A stretch of DNA of 54,390 nt from Bog-473 sp052140165 (GTDB lineage: Bacteria; Actinomycetota; Acidimicrobiia; Acidimicrobiales; RAAP-2): the NCBI GenBank assembly GCA_052140165.1, contig JBKQUM010000170.1, forward strand, positions 1 to 54,390, written 5' to 3'. How positions within the stretch are numbered: position 1 is the stretch's first letter; each line of letters begins with the position of its first letter. The translations under genes were made by a program, and so were the position numbers. The notes under the pieces were generated by a model, which did not search any database, was not told the origin of the DNA, and saw only the letters and a list, made by a program, of their open reading frames with translations. Below, in pieces: positions 28,870-36,398 of the stretch.

Positions 28870-29800
28870 GGGTGCGGGCCAGCCCGGCGCGCTCGCCACG
28901 GCTGACGAACTTGATCGCCATCTTGCGGCTCGCCTCGTCGATCATCTCGTCGCCGAACATGACGGCACCCCTGCGGTCCTCCTCGGTGGCCTTCTGGTAG
29001 GCGTCGAGGAGGTCGAAGGCGTGGTCGAACTGCTCCTGGGTCGGCGAGTACACCTCGTTGAGGACCCCGGCCTGATCGGGCGTCAGGGCCCACTTGCCGT
29101 CGTAGCCCAGCATGCGCGTGCGCATGGAGTAGTCGCGGAGCGCGTCGAGCTCGCGCACCTTGAGGAACGGGCCGTCGATCACCTGGAGGCCGTTGGCCCG
29201 GCCGGCCATCAGAATGCGGCTGAAGACGTAGTTGAAGTGATCGCCGGGGTACTCGGGGATGTCGATCCCTCCGGTGAGGACGGGCATCTCGATGCTGGCG
29301 GCGAAGTCCGCCGGCCCGAAGATGATCGTCTCGAGGCGGGGCGAGGCCGCGCAGATCTCGTCGACGTTGATGAGCCCGCGTGCCGTCTCGATCTGCGCCT
29401 CGATCCCGGTGTGCCCGACCGGCAGGCCCGACTTCTTCTCCACCTGCGTGAGCAGGAGGTCGAGCGCGACGACCTCGGCGGCGGACTGCACCTTGGGCAG
29501 CATGATCTCGTCCAGGCGCTCTCCCGCGTTCCCGACCACCTCGATCACGTCGCCGTAGGTCCACTCGGTGTCCCAGGCGTTCACCCGCACGCAGAGCACG
29601 CGGTCGTCCCAGGGCAGGTTCTTGATGGCATCGACCACCTTGGGCCGTGCGCCCTCCTTCTCGAGCGGCGCCACGGCGTCCTCGAGGTCCAAGAAGGTCA
29701 TGTCGGCGGGGACCGTTGGCGCCTTGGTCAGGAACTTCTCGTTCGAACCCGGGGTGGAGAGGCAGGAACGGCGGGGCAGGTCACGTGAGCGTGCGGACAT
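28862..29800 (-). CDS. HpcH/HpaI-family CoA ester lyase, probable L-malyl-CoA / beta-methylmalyl-CoA lyase
   Basis: A 312-residue TIM-barrel lyase of the CitE/HpcH family. RSCLSTPGSNEKFLTKA, FLDLEDAVAPLEKEGAR, VRVNAWDTEWTYGDVIEVV, IMLPKVQSAAEVVALDLLL, GIEAQIETARGL (metal-binding Glu), IIFGPADFAAS (metal-binding Asp) and GYDGKWALTPDQ are in the same order as the Streptomyces ethylmalonyl-CoA lyase. That enzyme splits methylmalyl-CoA to glyoxylate and propionyl-CoA. The C-terminal MFGDEMIDEASRKMA is also shared. ATG at 29800 is the start. It is one of three ethylmalonyl-CoA enzymes in this window; citramalyl-CoA lyase (Rv2498c type) is the alternative. Confidence 0.88.
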   Translation of the reverse strand: MSARSRDLPRRSCLSTPGSNEKFLTKAPTVPADMTFLDLEDAVAPLEKEGARPKVVDAIKNLPWDDRVLCVRVNAWDTEWTYGDVIEVVGNAGERLDEIMLPKVQSAAEVVALDLLLTQVEKKSGLPVGHTGIEAQIETARGLINVDEICAASPRLETIIFGPADFAASIEMPVLTGGIDIPEYPGDHFNYVFSRILMAGRANGLQVIDGPFLKVRELDALRDYSMRTRMLGYDGKWALTPDQAGVLNEVYSPTQEQFDHAFDLLDAYQKATEEDRRGAVMFGDEMIDEASRKMAIKFVSRGERAGLARTPG

Positions 29801-29880
29801 GGTCCGATGGTAACAAACGGGTTGCGGGGCCCTTCCGGGCGCCCCCTCCGACGGGCCTTCCCGCCGGAGCTGGCTCAACC

Positions 29881-29952
29881 GGGCGCACCGCCGTACAGAA
29901 CGACGTCGCCGGGCGCACCGCCGTACGGAACGACGTCGCCGGGCGCACCGCC
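29881..29952. repeat. 30-bp tandem repeat, about 2.4 copies
   Basis: Unit 1 (29881-29910) and unit 2 (29911-29940) are identical except for one base (gtacagaa against gtacggaa), and a third partial copy of 12 bases follows (gggcgcaccgcc). The array lies between the start of the lyase gene and the end of the dienelactone hydrolase gene, so it is outside any recognised coding sequence. The unit length equals ten codons, but the translated minus-strand reading is Arg-rich and unconvincing. Confidence 0.85.
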
Positions 29953-29963
29953 CGGCGAGGGAC

Positions 29964-30650
29964 TCACGACAGATGTGAGGAGAAGAACTCCAACGTCCGG
30001 TCCCACAACGCGCGCGACGCGTCCGCGTCGTAGACCTCAGGTCGCGTGTCGTTGAAGAAGGCGTGGTCGGCACCGGGGTAGATCACGATCTCGACCGACT
30101 TGCCCAGGGCGCGCAATTCGTCGGCCAGCGCGTTCGCCGCGTCCGGGGTGAAGAAGCTGTCCTTCTCCGCGTAGTGGCCGAGCACCGCCGCGGACATCGA
30201 CGAGTAGTCCGGCTGCGCGTCGGGCCACGGGATGATGCCGTAGCACGGGACCACGGCCGCCACCGCGTCCGGGCGCTGCGTCGCCAGGACGAGCGCGAGC
30301 CCCCCGCCCATGCAGAAGCCGATGACCCCGACCTTGTCGCCCGAGCTCCGCCGCCGTACCTCGTCGACAGCGCCGCTCATGTCGCGGGCGGCCCGGTCCA
30401 TCTTCATGGCCATCATCGCCTTGCCCGCTTCGTCGGGCTCTCCCGGCTGCACCTTCTGGCCGTGGTAGAGGTCCGGGGCCAGCGCCACGAAACCCGCCGC
30501 GGCGAAGCGGTCGCACACGTCCTCGATGTGGTCGACCAGGCCCCACCACTCCTGGATCACGATCACGCCGGGCCCGCTCCCCCGCGCGGGAACCGCCAGA
30601 TACCCACCCGCCGTCGATCCGTTGCTCGCGAATTCGATCATCTCACCCAT
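29964..30650 (-). CDS. Dienelactone hydrolase family protein
   Basis: A 228-residue alpha/beta-hydrolase of the dienelactone hydrolase family. VIVIQEWWGLVDHIEDVCDRFA holds the conserved Glu before WWG, the nucleophile is Cys in VIGFCMGGGLAL, the acid is in GHYAEKDSFFTPD, and the His is in YPGADHAFFND. The Cys-His-Asp triad plus EWWGL is the classical signature. Clc-type members open dienelactones in aromatic degradation, but most genomic copies have unknown lactone or ester substrates. ATG at 30650 or 30641 could start it. It is divergent from the NlpC/P60 gene. Confidence 0.92.
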   Translation of the reverse strand: MGEMIEFASNGSTAGGYLAVPARGSGPGVIVIQEWWGLVDHIEDVCDRFAAAGFVALAPDLYHGQKVQPGEPDEAGKAMMAMKMDRAARDMSGAVDEVRRRSSGDKVGVIGFCMGGGLALVLATQRPDAVAAVVPCYGIIPWPDAQPDYSSMSAAVLGHYAEKDSFFTPDAANALADELRALGKSVEIVIYPGADHAFFNDTRPEVYDADASRALWDRTLEFFSSHLS

Positions 30651-30819
30651 GCCCACCGACCGTAATAGGTCAGAACCCATTTCGTTCTCACGAAGAGGTC
30701 CGCGAAACGCTGGAATTCTCCGTTTTGGTAATGGACCTGCACTTTCGCACTATTGGTACGACCCCACACAGCTGTTTCTCACTGAGGGTGTTTGTATCGC
30801 CCAAGGGATTCCTATAAGA
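30651..30819 (+). promoter_or_regulatory. AT-richer leader region of the NlpC/P60 gene
   Basis: This 169-base divergent region is visibly less GC-rich than its surroundings. It holds an AGGTCC / GGACCT pair (30695-30700 region and 30739-30744 region) that could form a long hairpin, a TTCG/CGAA small stem, and a TATAAG box only a few bases before the ATG at 30820. In actinobacteria cell-wall NlpC/P60 and Rpf genes often carry long regulated leaders, including c-di-AMP riboswitches; I could not match the conserved blocks of that riboswitch here. Confidence 0.3.
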
Positions 30820-32064
30820 ATGTCCACCATCGTGACTGACGTAGAGCGGCATCACAACCACTCCACGCCGCGGTCTCCACGGAGCGCACGAGTGCTCCAG
30901 CGGGTCGGAATCCCCGCGTTGACCGTTGTCACAGTGTTGGCGAGCACTGTGGTTGGTTTGGCGCGCCCCGCGGCCGGCGACGCCATCTCCGACGCCAAGG
31001 CCAAGGCCGCCGCCATCGAGTCCCAGCTGACCCAGGCGCAGAACGAGATGTCCGCACTGAGCCAGCAGTACGACGCGGCCCAGGTCCAGTTGTCGCAGAT
31101 CAACTCGAGCATCGCGTCGACCAAGGCCAACATCACCACCGACCAGCAGAAGGTGGGGAACGACAAGGCCACGCTCGCCAAGGCGGCGGTGGCCAACTAC
31201 ATCTCCGACGGCACGGCGGCGGCGCAGAACCCGATCTTCAGCGGCAACGAGCAGACCCTCGGTGCCACCACCGAGTACAACAAGATCGCCGAAGGCGACA
31301 TCTCCCTCGCCGTCGACAACCTGCACACGGCCGAGAACTCACTCAACGCACAGGTCTCCCAACTGCAGGGTGAGCAGTCGCAGGCGCAGACCGAGGTCGC
31401 GGCCAAGCAGAGCGCCGTGACGCAGAACGCCCAGGCCGTGCAGGAGCAGAAGGACGCGCTGGCACAGGAGCAGGGCCAGATCGCCCAGCTCGTCCAGCAG
31501 CAGCAGCAAGCCGAGGCGGCCGCCGCAGCCCAGGCCGCTGCCGCACGTCAGGCTGCCGCAGCCCAGGCCGCCGCCGCCGCCGCCGCTGCTGCCGCCGCGG
31601 CAGCGGCAACGACCGCCTCTCCCTCTTCGTCCTCCTCCGGGACCGTCGCCGCCGTCGCAACCGCAGGACTGAGCGCAGCAGCGCCGCCCCCGACCTCCCC
31701 CGGCGGCGCGGGTGCCGTCCAGGCGGCCGAGAGCCAGATCGGCGTGCCCTACGTCTGGGGCGGTGAATCCCCCAAGGGCTCGGCGAGCCCCGGCTTCGAC
31801 TGCTCCGGGCTGACGGCCTGGTCGTGGGGCCAGGTGGGCGTCGGCCTTCCGCACTACTCGGGTGCCCAGATGGCCGACTCGACCCCGGTGCCCATCAGTG
31901 ACCTGCAGCCCGGCGACCTCCTCTTCTACGGGGCGGGCGGGTCGCAGCACGTCGCCATGTACGTCGGCCCCGGGACGATGATCGAGGCGCCCTACACCGG
32001 GGCGTCCGTGTGGCTGACCTCCCTGCGTCTCGGGGACGGCTTCGTCGGCGCCGGCCGGCCCTAG
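30820..32064 (+). CDS. Secreted NlpC/P60 peptidoglycan endopeptidase with coiled coil (RipA-like)
   Basis: A 414-residue exported protein. Residues 1-28 are basic and polar, a hydrophobic stretch at 29-48 (VGIPALTVVTVLASTVVGLA) is the signal or anchor, and cleavage after about 53 is likely. Residues 55-235 form a long Gln/Ala-rich coiled coil (IESQLTQAQNEMSALSQQY and onward). A poly-Ala and Ser linker follows (about 235-290). The NlpC/P60 domain covers about 300-414 with YVWGG, the catalytic Cys328 in FDCSGLTAW and the His in GSQHVAMYVG. This order matches RipA and cell-separation hydrolases that cut D-Glu-mDAP bonds; the coiled coil probably mediates autoinhibition or FtsX contact. Confidence 0.93.
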   Translation: MSTIVTDVERHHNHSTPRSPRSARVLQRVGIPALTVVTVLASTVVGLARPAAGDAISDAKAKAAAIESQLTQAQNEMSALSQQYDAAQVQLSQINSSIASTKANITTDQQKVGNDKATLAKAAVANYISDGTAAAQNPIFSGNEQTLGATTEYNKIAEGDISLAVDNLHTAENSLNAQVSQLQGEQSQAQTEVAAKQSAVTQNAQAVQEQKDALAQEQGQIAQLVQQQQQAEAAAAAQAAAARQAAAAQAAAAAAAAAAAAAATTASPSSSSSGTVAAVATAGLSAAAPPPTSPGGAGAVQAAESQIGVPYVWGGESPKGSASPGFDCSGLTAWSWGQVGVGLPHYSGAQMADSTPVPISDLQPGDLLFYGAGGSQHVAMYVGPGTMIEAPYTGASVWLTSLRLGDGFVGAGRP

Positions 32065-32142
32065 CCGCACCCGGCTCCGCCCGACCACGAGCCCCGGAAC
32101 CACCACCCCGCGTTGCGGTCGTAACCTGGCGCCAGCCGCGCC

Positions 32143-32991
32143 ATGAAACCGATCCCCGTCGCCTTCCACATCGGACCGCTGGAGGTCCACACCTACGGCA
32201 TCGGCCTCGCGCTCACGTTCTGGTTCGGGTTCACGTACTTCGAGCGGCGCCTGCGGCGCAACGGCTATCCCACCGACTGGTTCGTCCCCGTCTTCCTCTG
32301 GATCATCCTGGCCGCGGTCGTCGGCGCCCGGGCGATGCACGTGCTCTCGAACCTGAGCTCCTACACGCAACACCCCGGCGACATCCTCGCCATCTGGCAG
32401 GGCGGCCTCTCCTCCTTCGGCGGGCTGCTCCTCGCCGTGCCCGTCGGCATCATCCTCACCAGGCGCCGCTGCCCCGAGCTCCCGCTCGGCCGCGCGCTCG
32501 ATCTGGCCGTCCCCGTGCTCCTGGCGTGCTGGGCCATGGGCCGGCTGCTGGGCCCGCAACTCATGGTGGCGGGTGGCGGGCACCCGACGCATCAGTGGTT
32601 CGGGATGTACTACGCGGACCAGGTCGGCCGCCGGCTCCCGGTGCCCATCTTCCAGGCCATGGAGGACTTCACCGTCTACCTCGTGCTCATCGCGATAGAG
32701 CGCCGACTCGACCGTTGGCCCGACGGCACGCGCCGCGCCGGCTACCCCTCGGGGCTCGTGCTCGGGACCGGCATGGTGCTCTGGGGCATTGAGCGCTCCC
32801 TCGACGAGCGCCTGTGGCTCGGCGAGGACGGGCGGCTCGGCTCGGACCTCGTCCAGTTGGCGGGCGTCCTCCTCGTCGTCGGCGGCCTGGTGATCCTCGT
32901 GCGCACGAGGTCACGCTGGAAGGAATGGCTCAGGACCCACCACTCGCCCGGCAGCACCGAGCCATTGCGCGAGGCGGAACAGCCCGCCTGA
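32143..32991 (+). CDS. Lgt-like prolipoprotein diacylglyceryl transferase homologue, divergent
   Basis: A 282-residue protein with about seven membrane segments. Lgt features are the N-terminal VHTYGIGLALTFW, a WQGGLSSFGGLLLA segment, the GRLLGPQLM region and PVPIFQAMEDF near the place of HPxxxYE. Lgt moves diacylglycerol from phosphatidylglycerol to lipobox cysteines. Two residues considered essential in E. coli Lgt differ: the His of SFHGGL is Phe (SSFGGL) and the Asn of GR(L/I)GNFIN is not kept (GRLLGPQ). The protein may therefore be a paralogue with another acceptor or donor. It follows the NlpC/P60 gene after 78 bases on the same strand. Confidence 0.75.
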   Translation: MKPIPVAFHIGPLEVHTYGIGLALTFWFGFTYFERRLRRNGYPTDWFVPVFLWIILAAVVGARAMHVLSNLSSYTQHPGDILAIWQGGLSSFGGLLLAVPVGIILTRRRCPELPLGRALDLAVPVLLACWAMGRLLGPQLMVAGGGHPTHQWFGMYYADQVGRRLPVPIFQAMEDFTVYLVLIAIERRLDRWPDGTRRAGYPSGLVLGTGMVLWGIERSLDERLWLGEDGRLGSDLVQLAGVLLVVGGLVILVRTRSRWKEWLRTHHSPGSTEPLREAEQPA

Positions 32992-33462
32992 CCCCTGGGC
33001 CCGCGCGGGACGGGCACGTGAGCCGGTCTCTGGCGCGCGCGCTGCTCTTGGCGCTCGATGGCGAGCACGTCGCCCTCCCTGAAGATCCAGCCCGCCTCGC
33101 GCCAAGGGCGTAGCTCCCGAATGGCGTCCGCGCGCTCCGCTCCTGCCTCCTCGATTCCCGTCTTCATCAGTCCGTTCCCCTTTTCACCCGGCGTTCCGAC
33201 CTGCCCTCGTGAGGGGAACCGCGCCCGATGGCCGTTCCTTGCGCGGCACCAGGCAAGGGAACGCCGGCCCTCGGGGGGCCGATCGGCCCGGAGTGGTCCC
33301 TCGGTTGCAACGATGTTGCGGCGTCATACGCACGGCCCACGCGACGTGCGTGCGTATGACGCCGTGGAACCCCCGATCGTCCGCCAGTCGCGCAAGACCG
33401 TGCGCTCTCAAGGCTTCCCGAATTGTTGCCGATACGGCGGGGGAAAAGGGGGTGAGCGAGCG
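32992..33462. other. Gene-poor stretch with a cluster of inverted repeats
   Basis: No convincing gene covers these 471 bases. From 33204 to 33364 several inverted repeats follow one another: CCCTC-GT-GAGGG (33204-33215), CGTTCCTTGC / GCAAGGGAACG with a one-base bulge (33233-33263), the perfect palindrome GGGCCGATCGGCCC (33276-33289), GCAAC-GAT-GTTGC (33307-33319), and a 16-bp inverted repeat (33319-33364). On the minus strand a frame opens at 33167 with a fair ribosome-binding site (MKTGIEEAGAERADAIREL), but it runs deep into the antisense of the lgt-like gene, so I do not call it. Confidence 0.6.
33319..33364. repeat. Perfect 16-bp inverted repeat with nested stem
   Basis: CGGCGTCATACGCACG (33319-33334) and CGTGCGTATGACGCCG (33349-33364) are exact reverse complements. 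The 14-base centre contains CACG-cga-CGTG, a nested 4-bp stem, so the whole could fold as one long hairpin. It lies about 100 bases before a small hypothetical gene and is not followed by a T run. It could be a terminator after lgt, a protein-binding site, or the core of a structured RNA or small mobile-element relic. Confidence 0.8.
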
Positions 33463-33792
33463 ATGGCCAAAGTCCAACGGCGTTCACCGACGACACACGA
33501 GAAGCTTTGGACGGAGGAGGAGAAGGAGGAGTGGCTGGCTGCCAACGGAGGCGCCTCCACCCATGTCGTGACCTTCGAGCCGATGTACCAGATTGAGGTC
33601 TGCGTCCCACCGTGGGAGCACCCCGACCGCCTCATTGCGCGCTCCGCCGTCGCGTGGGGCAAGAACATGGCCCGCGTCTTCGACGGCGACCAATTCGGAG
33701 CGGCGGCGGTCGTCGCCGCCCATCACGAGGGGAATTCGCTCGAGGTCTACGCCGCGGCGAAGACCTGGCCCCGCCTGCGGCGCGTCACCTGA
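33463..33792 (+). CDS. Small hypothetical protein
   Basis: A 109-residue protein I do not recognise. It starts MAKVQRRSPTTHEKLWTEEEKEEWLAANGG, a charged helical N-terminus, and continues with a mixed alpha/beta part (STHVVTFEPMYQIEVCVPPWEHPDRLIARS, GAAAVVAAHHEGNSLEVYAAAKTWPRL). No signal peptide or membrane segment is visible, and there is a single cysteine. A GGGGGTGAG stretch upstream of the ATG at 33463 could serve as ribosome-binding site. Codon use looks coding (GC-rich third positions). It follows the structured gene-free stretch and is convergent with the SDR gene with no gap. Confidence 0.6.
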   Translation: MAKVQRRSPTTHEKLWTEEEKEEWLAANGGASTHVVTFEPMYQIEVCVPPWEHPDRLIARSAVAWGKNMARVFDGDQFGAAAVVAAHHEGNSLEVYAAAKTWPRLRRVT

Positions 33793-34701
33793 TCAGGCGT
33801 TCGGCTTCTCGCCTGACGCCGCCGCCTGGCGCATCTGCTCCAAGCGGTCGATCATCCCCATCCGCTCCTGCCCGACGGTGCTGTCGAGCCGCTCCGCGAT
33901 CTGCTCGGGCGTCCAGCGGCCATCGGCCCACATCGCACGCACCTCGGTCGGCTGGTTCCACACGGCGATCTTCGATCCCACGACCGTGTACACCTGACCG
34001 GTGACGTGCTTCGCCTGGTCGCTCAACAGGTACACCACCATCGGCGCAACATCTTCGGGTTCACCCATCTCGGCGAGCTCGGACGGGACGTTGGCCGACA
34101 TGCGCGTGCGGGCCACCGGCGCGATGGCGTTGGCGGTGATGCCGTAGCGGTACAGCCCGACGGCGGCGGACCGCACCAGCGACACGATGCCGCCCTTGGC
34201 AGACGCGTAGTTCGCCTGCGCCACGCTGCCGACGAACGCCCCCGAGGTGAAGCCGATCAGGGCGCCACCTCCCTCCTGCTTGCGCATGACCGCCGCGGCG
34301 GCGCGGAACACGGTGAAGTGGCCCTTCAGGTGCGTCGCGATCACGGCGTCCCACTCGTCCTCGGACATGTTGAAGAGCATGCGCTCGCGGAGAATGCCGG
34401 CCACCGCCACCACGCCGTCGATACGCCCCCACGTCTCGACCGCGGTGGCGATGAGTCGCTCGCCGGACTCCATCCTGGAGATGTCGTCGGCCACGGCGAT
34501 CGCCTCGCCCCCGGCCTTGGTGATCTCGGCCACCACGGCGTCGGCCACCTCGCTGCTCGGGTCCTCGCCCGCCATGCCGACTCCGTAGTCGGCCACCAGC
34601 ACCTTGGCCCCCTGGGCGGCCGCGGCCAGCGCCACCGCCCGCCCGATGCCGCCGCCGCCGCCGGTGACGGCGACGACCTTGCCTGCGAGGAACCCTGCCA
34701 T
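33793..34701 (-). CDS. Short-chain dehydrogenase/reductase (hydroxyacyl-CoA dehydrogenase-like)
   Basis: A 302-residue SDR. The nucleotide-binding motif is VTGGGGGIGRAVAL, followed by VLVADYGVG; VAVAGILRERMLFNMSEDEWD resembles the NAGI region; the catalytic residues are Ser in FTSGAFVGS and Tyr/Lys in YASAKGGIVSL. The region with DYGVGMAGED and the 40-residue C-terminal extension resemble SDRs of mycobacterial lipid and sterol side-chain breakdown and the dehydrogenase part of peroxisomal multifunctional enzymes. ATG at 34701 has an AGGAG site. It diverges from an acyl-CoA ligase gene, and a KstR-like palindrome lies exactly between them. Confidence 0.9.
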   Translation of the reverse strand: MAGFLAGKVVAVTGGGGGIGRAVALAAAAQGAKVLVADYGVGMAGEDPSSEVADAVVAEITKAGGEAIAVADDISRMESGERLIATAVETWGRIDGVVAVAGILRERMLFNMSEDEWDAVIATHLKGHFTVFRAAAAVMRKQEGGGALIGFTSGAFVGSVAQANYASAKGGIVSLVRSAAVGLYRYGITANAIAPVARTRMSANVPSELAEMGEPEDVAPMVVYLLSDQAKHVTGQVYTVVGSKIAVWNQPTEVRAMWADGRWTPEQIAERLDSTVGQERMGMIDRLEQMRQAAASGEKPNA

Positions 34702-34763
34702 CGTCGAATCTCCTGATTCTCTCGGTCCGGCCGGGCCGGCCAGGCTCGCAAATTGCCGTGAGG

Positions 34764-34777
34764 TAGAACACGTTCTA
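34764..34777. promoter_or_regulatory. KstR-like operator between SDR and acyl-CoA ligase genes
   Basis: TAGAACACGTTCTA is a palindrome with 6-bp arms (TAGAAC/GTTCTA) and a 2-base centre. It fits the published KstR consensus TnnAACnnGTTnnA at every fixed position. It is 62 bases from the SDR start on one side and 62 bases from the ligase start on the other, so one TetR-type repressor could control both. A second copy differing only in the centre lies at 42386. No tetR gene is in the window. Confidence 0.7.
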
Positions 34778-34839
34778 GCCTGCGGGCGGCGGGGACCGCA
34801 CATCTGCCCCGCACCCGCGAGCCCCAAGGAGAACTGCTG

Positions 34840-36393
34840 ATGGGCGACTTCGGTTTCTGGGCGATGGCCCAGGAAGACCCCGACCACCTGGCGCTCGTCA
34901 CGCCCGAGGGCGACGAGGTCACGGCGGGTGAGCTGCTGGGCCACGCCAACCAGTTGGTGCACGCCCTGCGGGCGCAGGGGTTCGGCACGGGCGACGTCGT
35001 GGCCACGCTGCTGCCGAACTGCGCCGAGATGCTCGAGGTCTACCTTGCCGCGCTGCAGGCGGGCTGGTACCTGGTGCCCATCAATCACCACCTGGTGGCG
35101 CCGGAGGTGGCGTACATCCTGAAGGACTCGGGTGCCAAGGCGTTCATCGCCCACGAGCGCTTCGCCGACGTCGCCCTCGCCGCGGCGGACGAGGTGGGCC
35201 TGGACGAGACCGGCCGGCTGGCCGTGGGCGAGGTGCCCGGGTTCGCCTCCTACGCCGCGGCGCGCGACGCCCAGCCGGCGACGCTCCCCGAGGACCGCAC
35301 GATCGGCGACGTCATGAACTACACGTCCGGGACGACCGGGAACCCCAAGGGGATCTACCGCAAGCTCCTCGGCGTCACCCCGGAGCAGGCGGCCCTCGGC
35401 CTCTCGGGCATCCTCTTCCTGTTCGGGATCCAGCCCCAGGACGACAACGTGCACATCATCGGCTCACCGCTGTACCACACGGCGGTGCTCCGATTCGGCA
35501 GCGCCTCCCTGCACCTGGGCCACACGGTCGTGCTGATGGACAAGTGGCTGCCCGAGGACATGCTCCGGCTCATTGAGGAGCGGCGGGTGACCACGTCGCA
35601 CATGGTGCCCACCCAGTTCCACCGCCTGCTGGCGCTGCCCGACGATGTGCGGAGCAAATACGACGTGACGTCCCTGCGCCACATGATCCACGCCGCGGCG
35701 CCGTGTCCCGTTGACGTCAAGCACCGAATGATCGCCTGGTGGGGCAACGCCGTCGACGAGTACTACGCGGCGAGCGAGGGCGGGGGCACGCTGGTCAGCG
35801 CGGAGGAATGGCTGCTCAAGCCGGGCACGGTCGGGAAGCCGTGGCCGATCAGCGAGATCGCCGTCTTCGACGACGAGGGCAACAGGATCTCCGAGCCCAA
35901 CGTCATCGGCACCGTGTACATGGCCATGCAGTCGGCCGACTTCGAGTACCACGGCGACAAGGAGAAGACCCAGAAGAACCGCATCGGCCCCTTCTTCACC
36001 GTGGGCGACGTGGGCCTGATCGACGAGGACGGTTACCTCTTCCTGCGGGACCGCAAGATCGACATGATCATTTCGGGCGGCGCGAACATCTACCCGGCCG
36101 AGATCGAGAGTGTCCTGCTCTCGCATCCGAAGGTGGGCGATGCCGCCGTCTTCGGCATCCCGAACGAGGACTGGGGCGAGGAGGTCAAGGCGGTGATCGA
36201 GCCCGCCGAGGGCGTCGAGGCGAACGACGAGCTGGCCCGGGAGATCCTGGCCTACTGTGCCGACAAGCTGGCCCGGTTCAAGACGCCGAAGTCCATCGAC
36301 TTCACCGACGAGATGCCGCGGGACCCCAACGGGAAGCTCTACAAGCGCAAGCTGCGCGACCCCTACTGGGAAGGGGTGCAGCGGGCCCTCTGA
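34840..36393 (+). CDS. Acyl-CoA synthetase (FadD-type AMP-binding enzyme)
   Basis: A 517-residue adenylate-forming ligase that activates a carboxylic acid to its CoA thioester. The phosphate loop is NYTSGTTGNPKG at about 162-173. Further core motifs are YYAASEGGG, GTVGKPWPISEI, VGDVGLIDEDGYLFLRDRKIDMIISGG and the C-terminal catalytic Lys in NGKLYKRKL. The substrate cannot be fixed; the shared operator with the SDR gene suggests a fatty acid or sterol-derived acid. A good AAGGAG site precedes the ATG at 34840. The gene is followed by a hairpin and a palindrome. Confidence 0.93.
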   Translation: MGDFGFWAMAQEDPDHLALVTPEGDEVTAGELLGHANQLVHALRAQGFGTGDVVATLLPNCAEMLEVYLAALQAGWYLVPINHHLVAPEVAYILKDSGAKAFIAHERFADVALAAADEVGLDETGRLAVGEVPGFASYAAARDAQPATLPEDRTIGDVMNYTSGTTGNPKGIYRKLLGVTPEQAALGLSGILFLFGIQPQDDNVHIIGSPLYHTAVLRFGSASLHLGHTVVLMDKWLPEDMLRLIEERRVTTSHMVPTQFHRLLALPDDVRSKYDVTSLRHMIHAAAPCPVDVKHRMIAWWGNAVDEYYAASEGGGTLVSAEEWLLKPGTVGKPWPISEIAVFDDEGNRISEPNVIGTVYMAMQSADFEYHGDKEKTQKNRIGPFFTVGDVGLIDEDGYLFLRDRKIDMIISGGANIYPAEIESVLLSHPKVGDAAVFGIPNEDWGEEVKAVIEPAEGVEANDELAREILAYCADKLARFKTPKSIDFTDEMPRDPNGKLYKRKLRDPYWEGVQRAL

Positions 36394-36398
36394 GCCCG

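Noticed and set aside
29816..29823. AACGGGTT core upstream of the CoA ester lyase gene as a third KstR-like site
   Set aside because: Only the inner AACnnGTT core matches; the outer T and A of the consensus are missing, unlike the two perfect sites.
32742..33167. Minus-strand frame starting MKTGIEEAGAERADAIREL
   Set aside because: The first 60 codons look plausible and have a ribosome-binding site, but the frame continues over 250 bases antisense to the lgt-like gene, so a real gene would need an unseen stop or frameshift.
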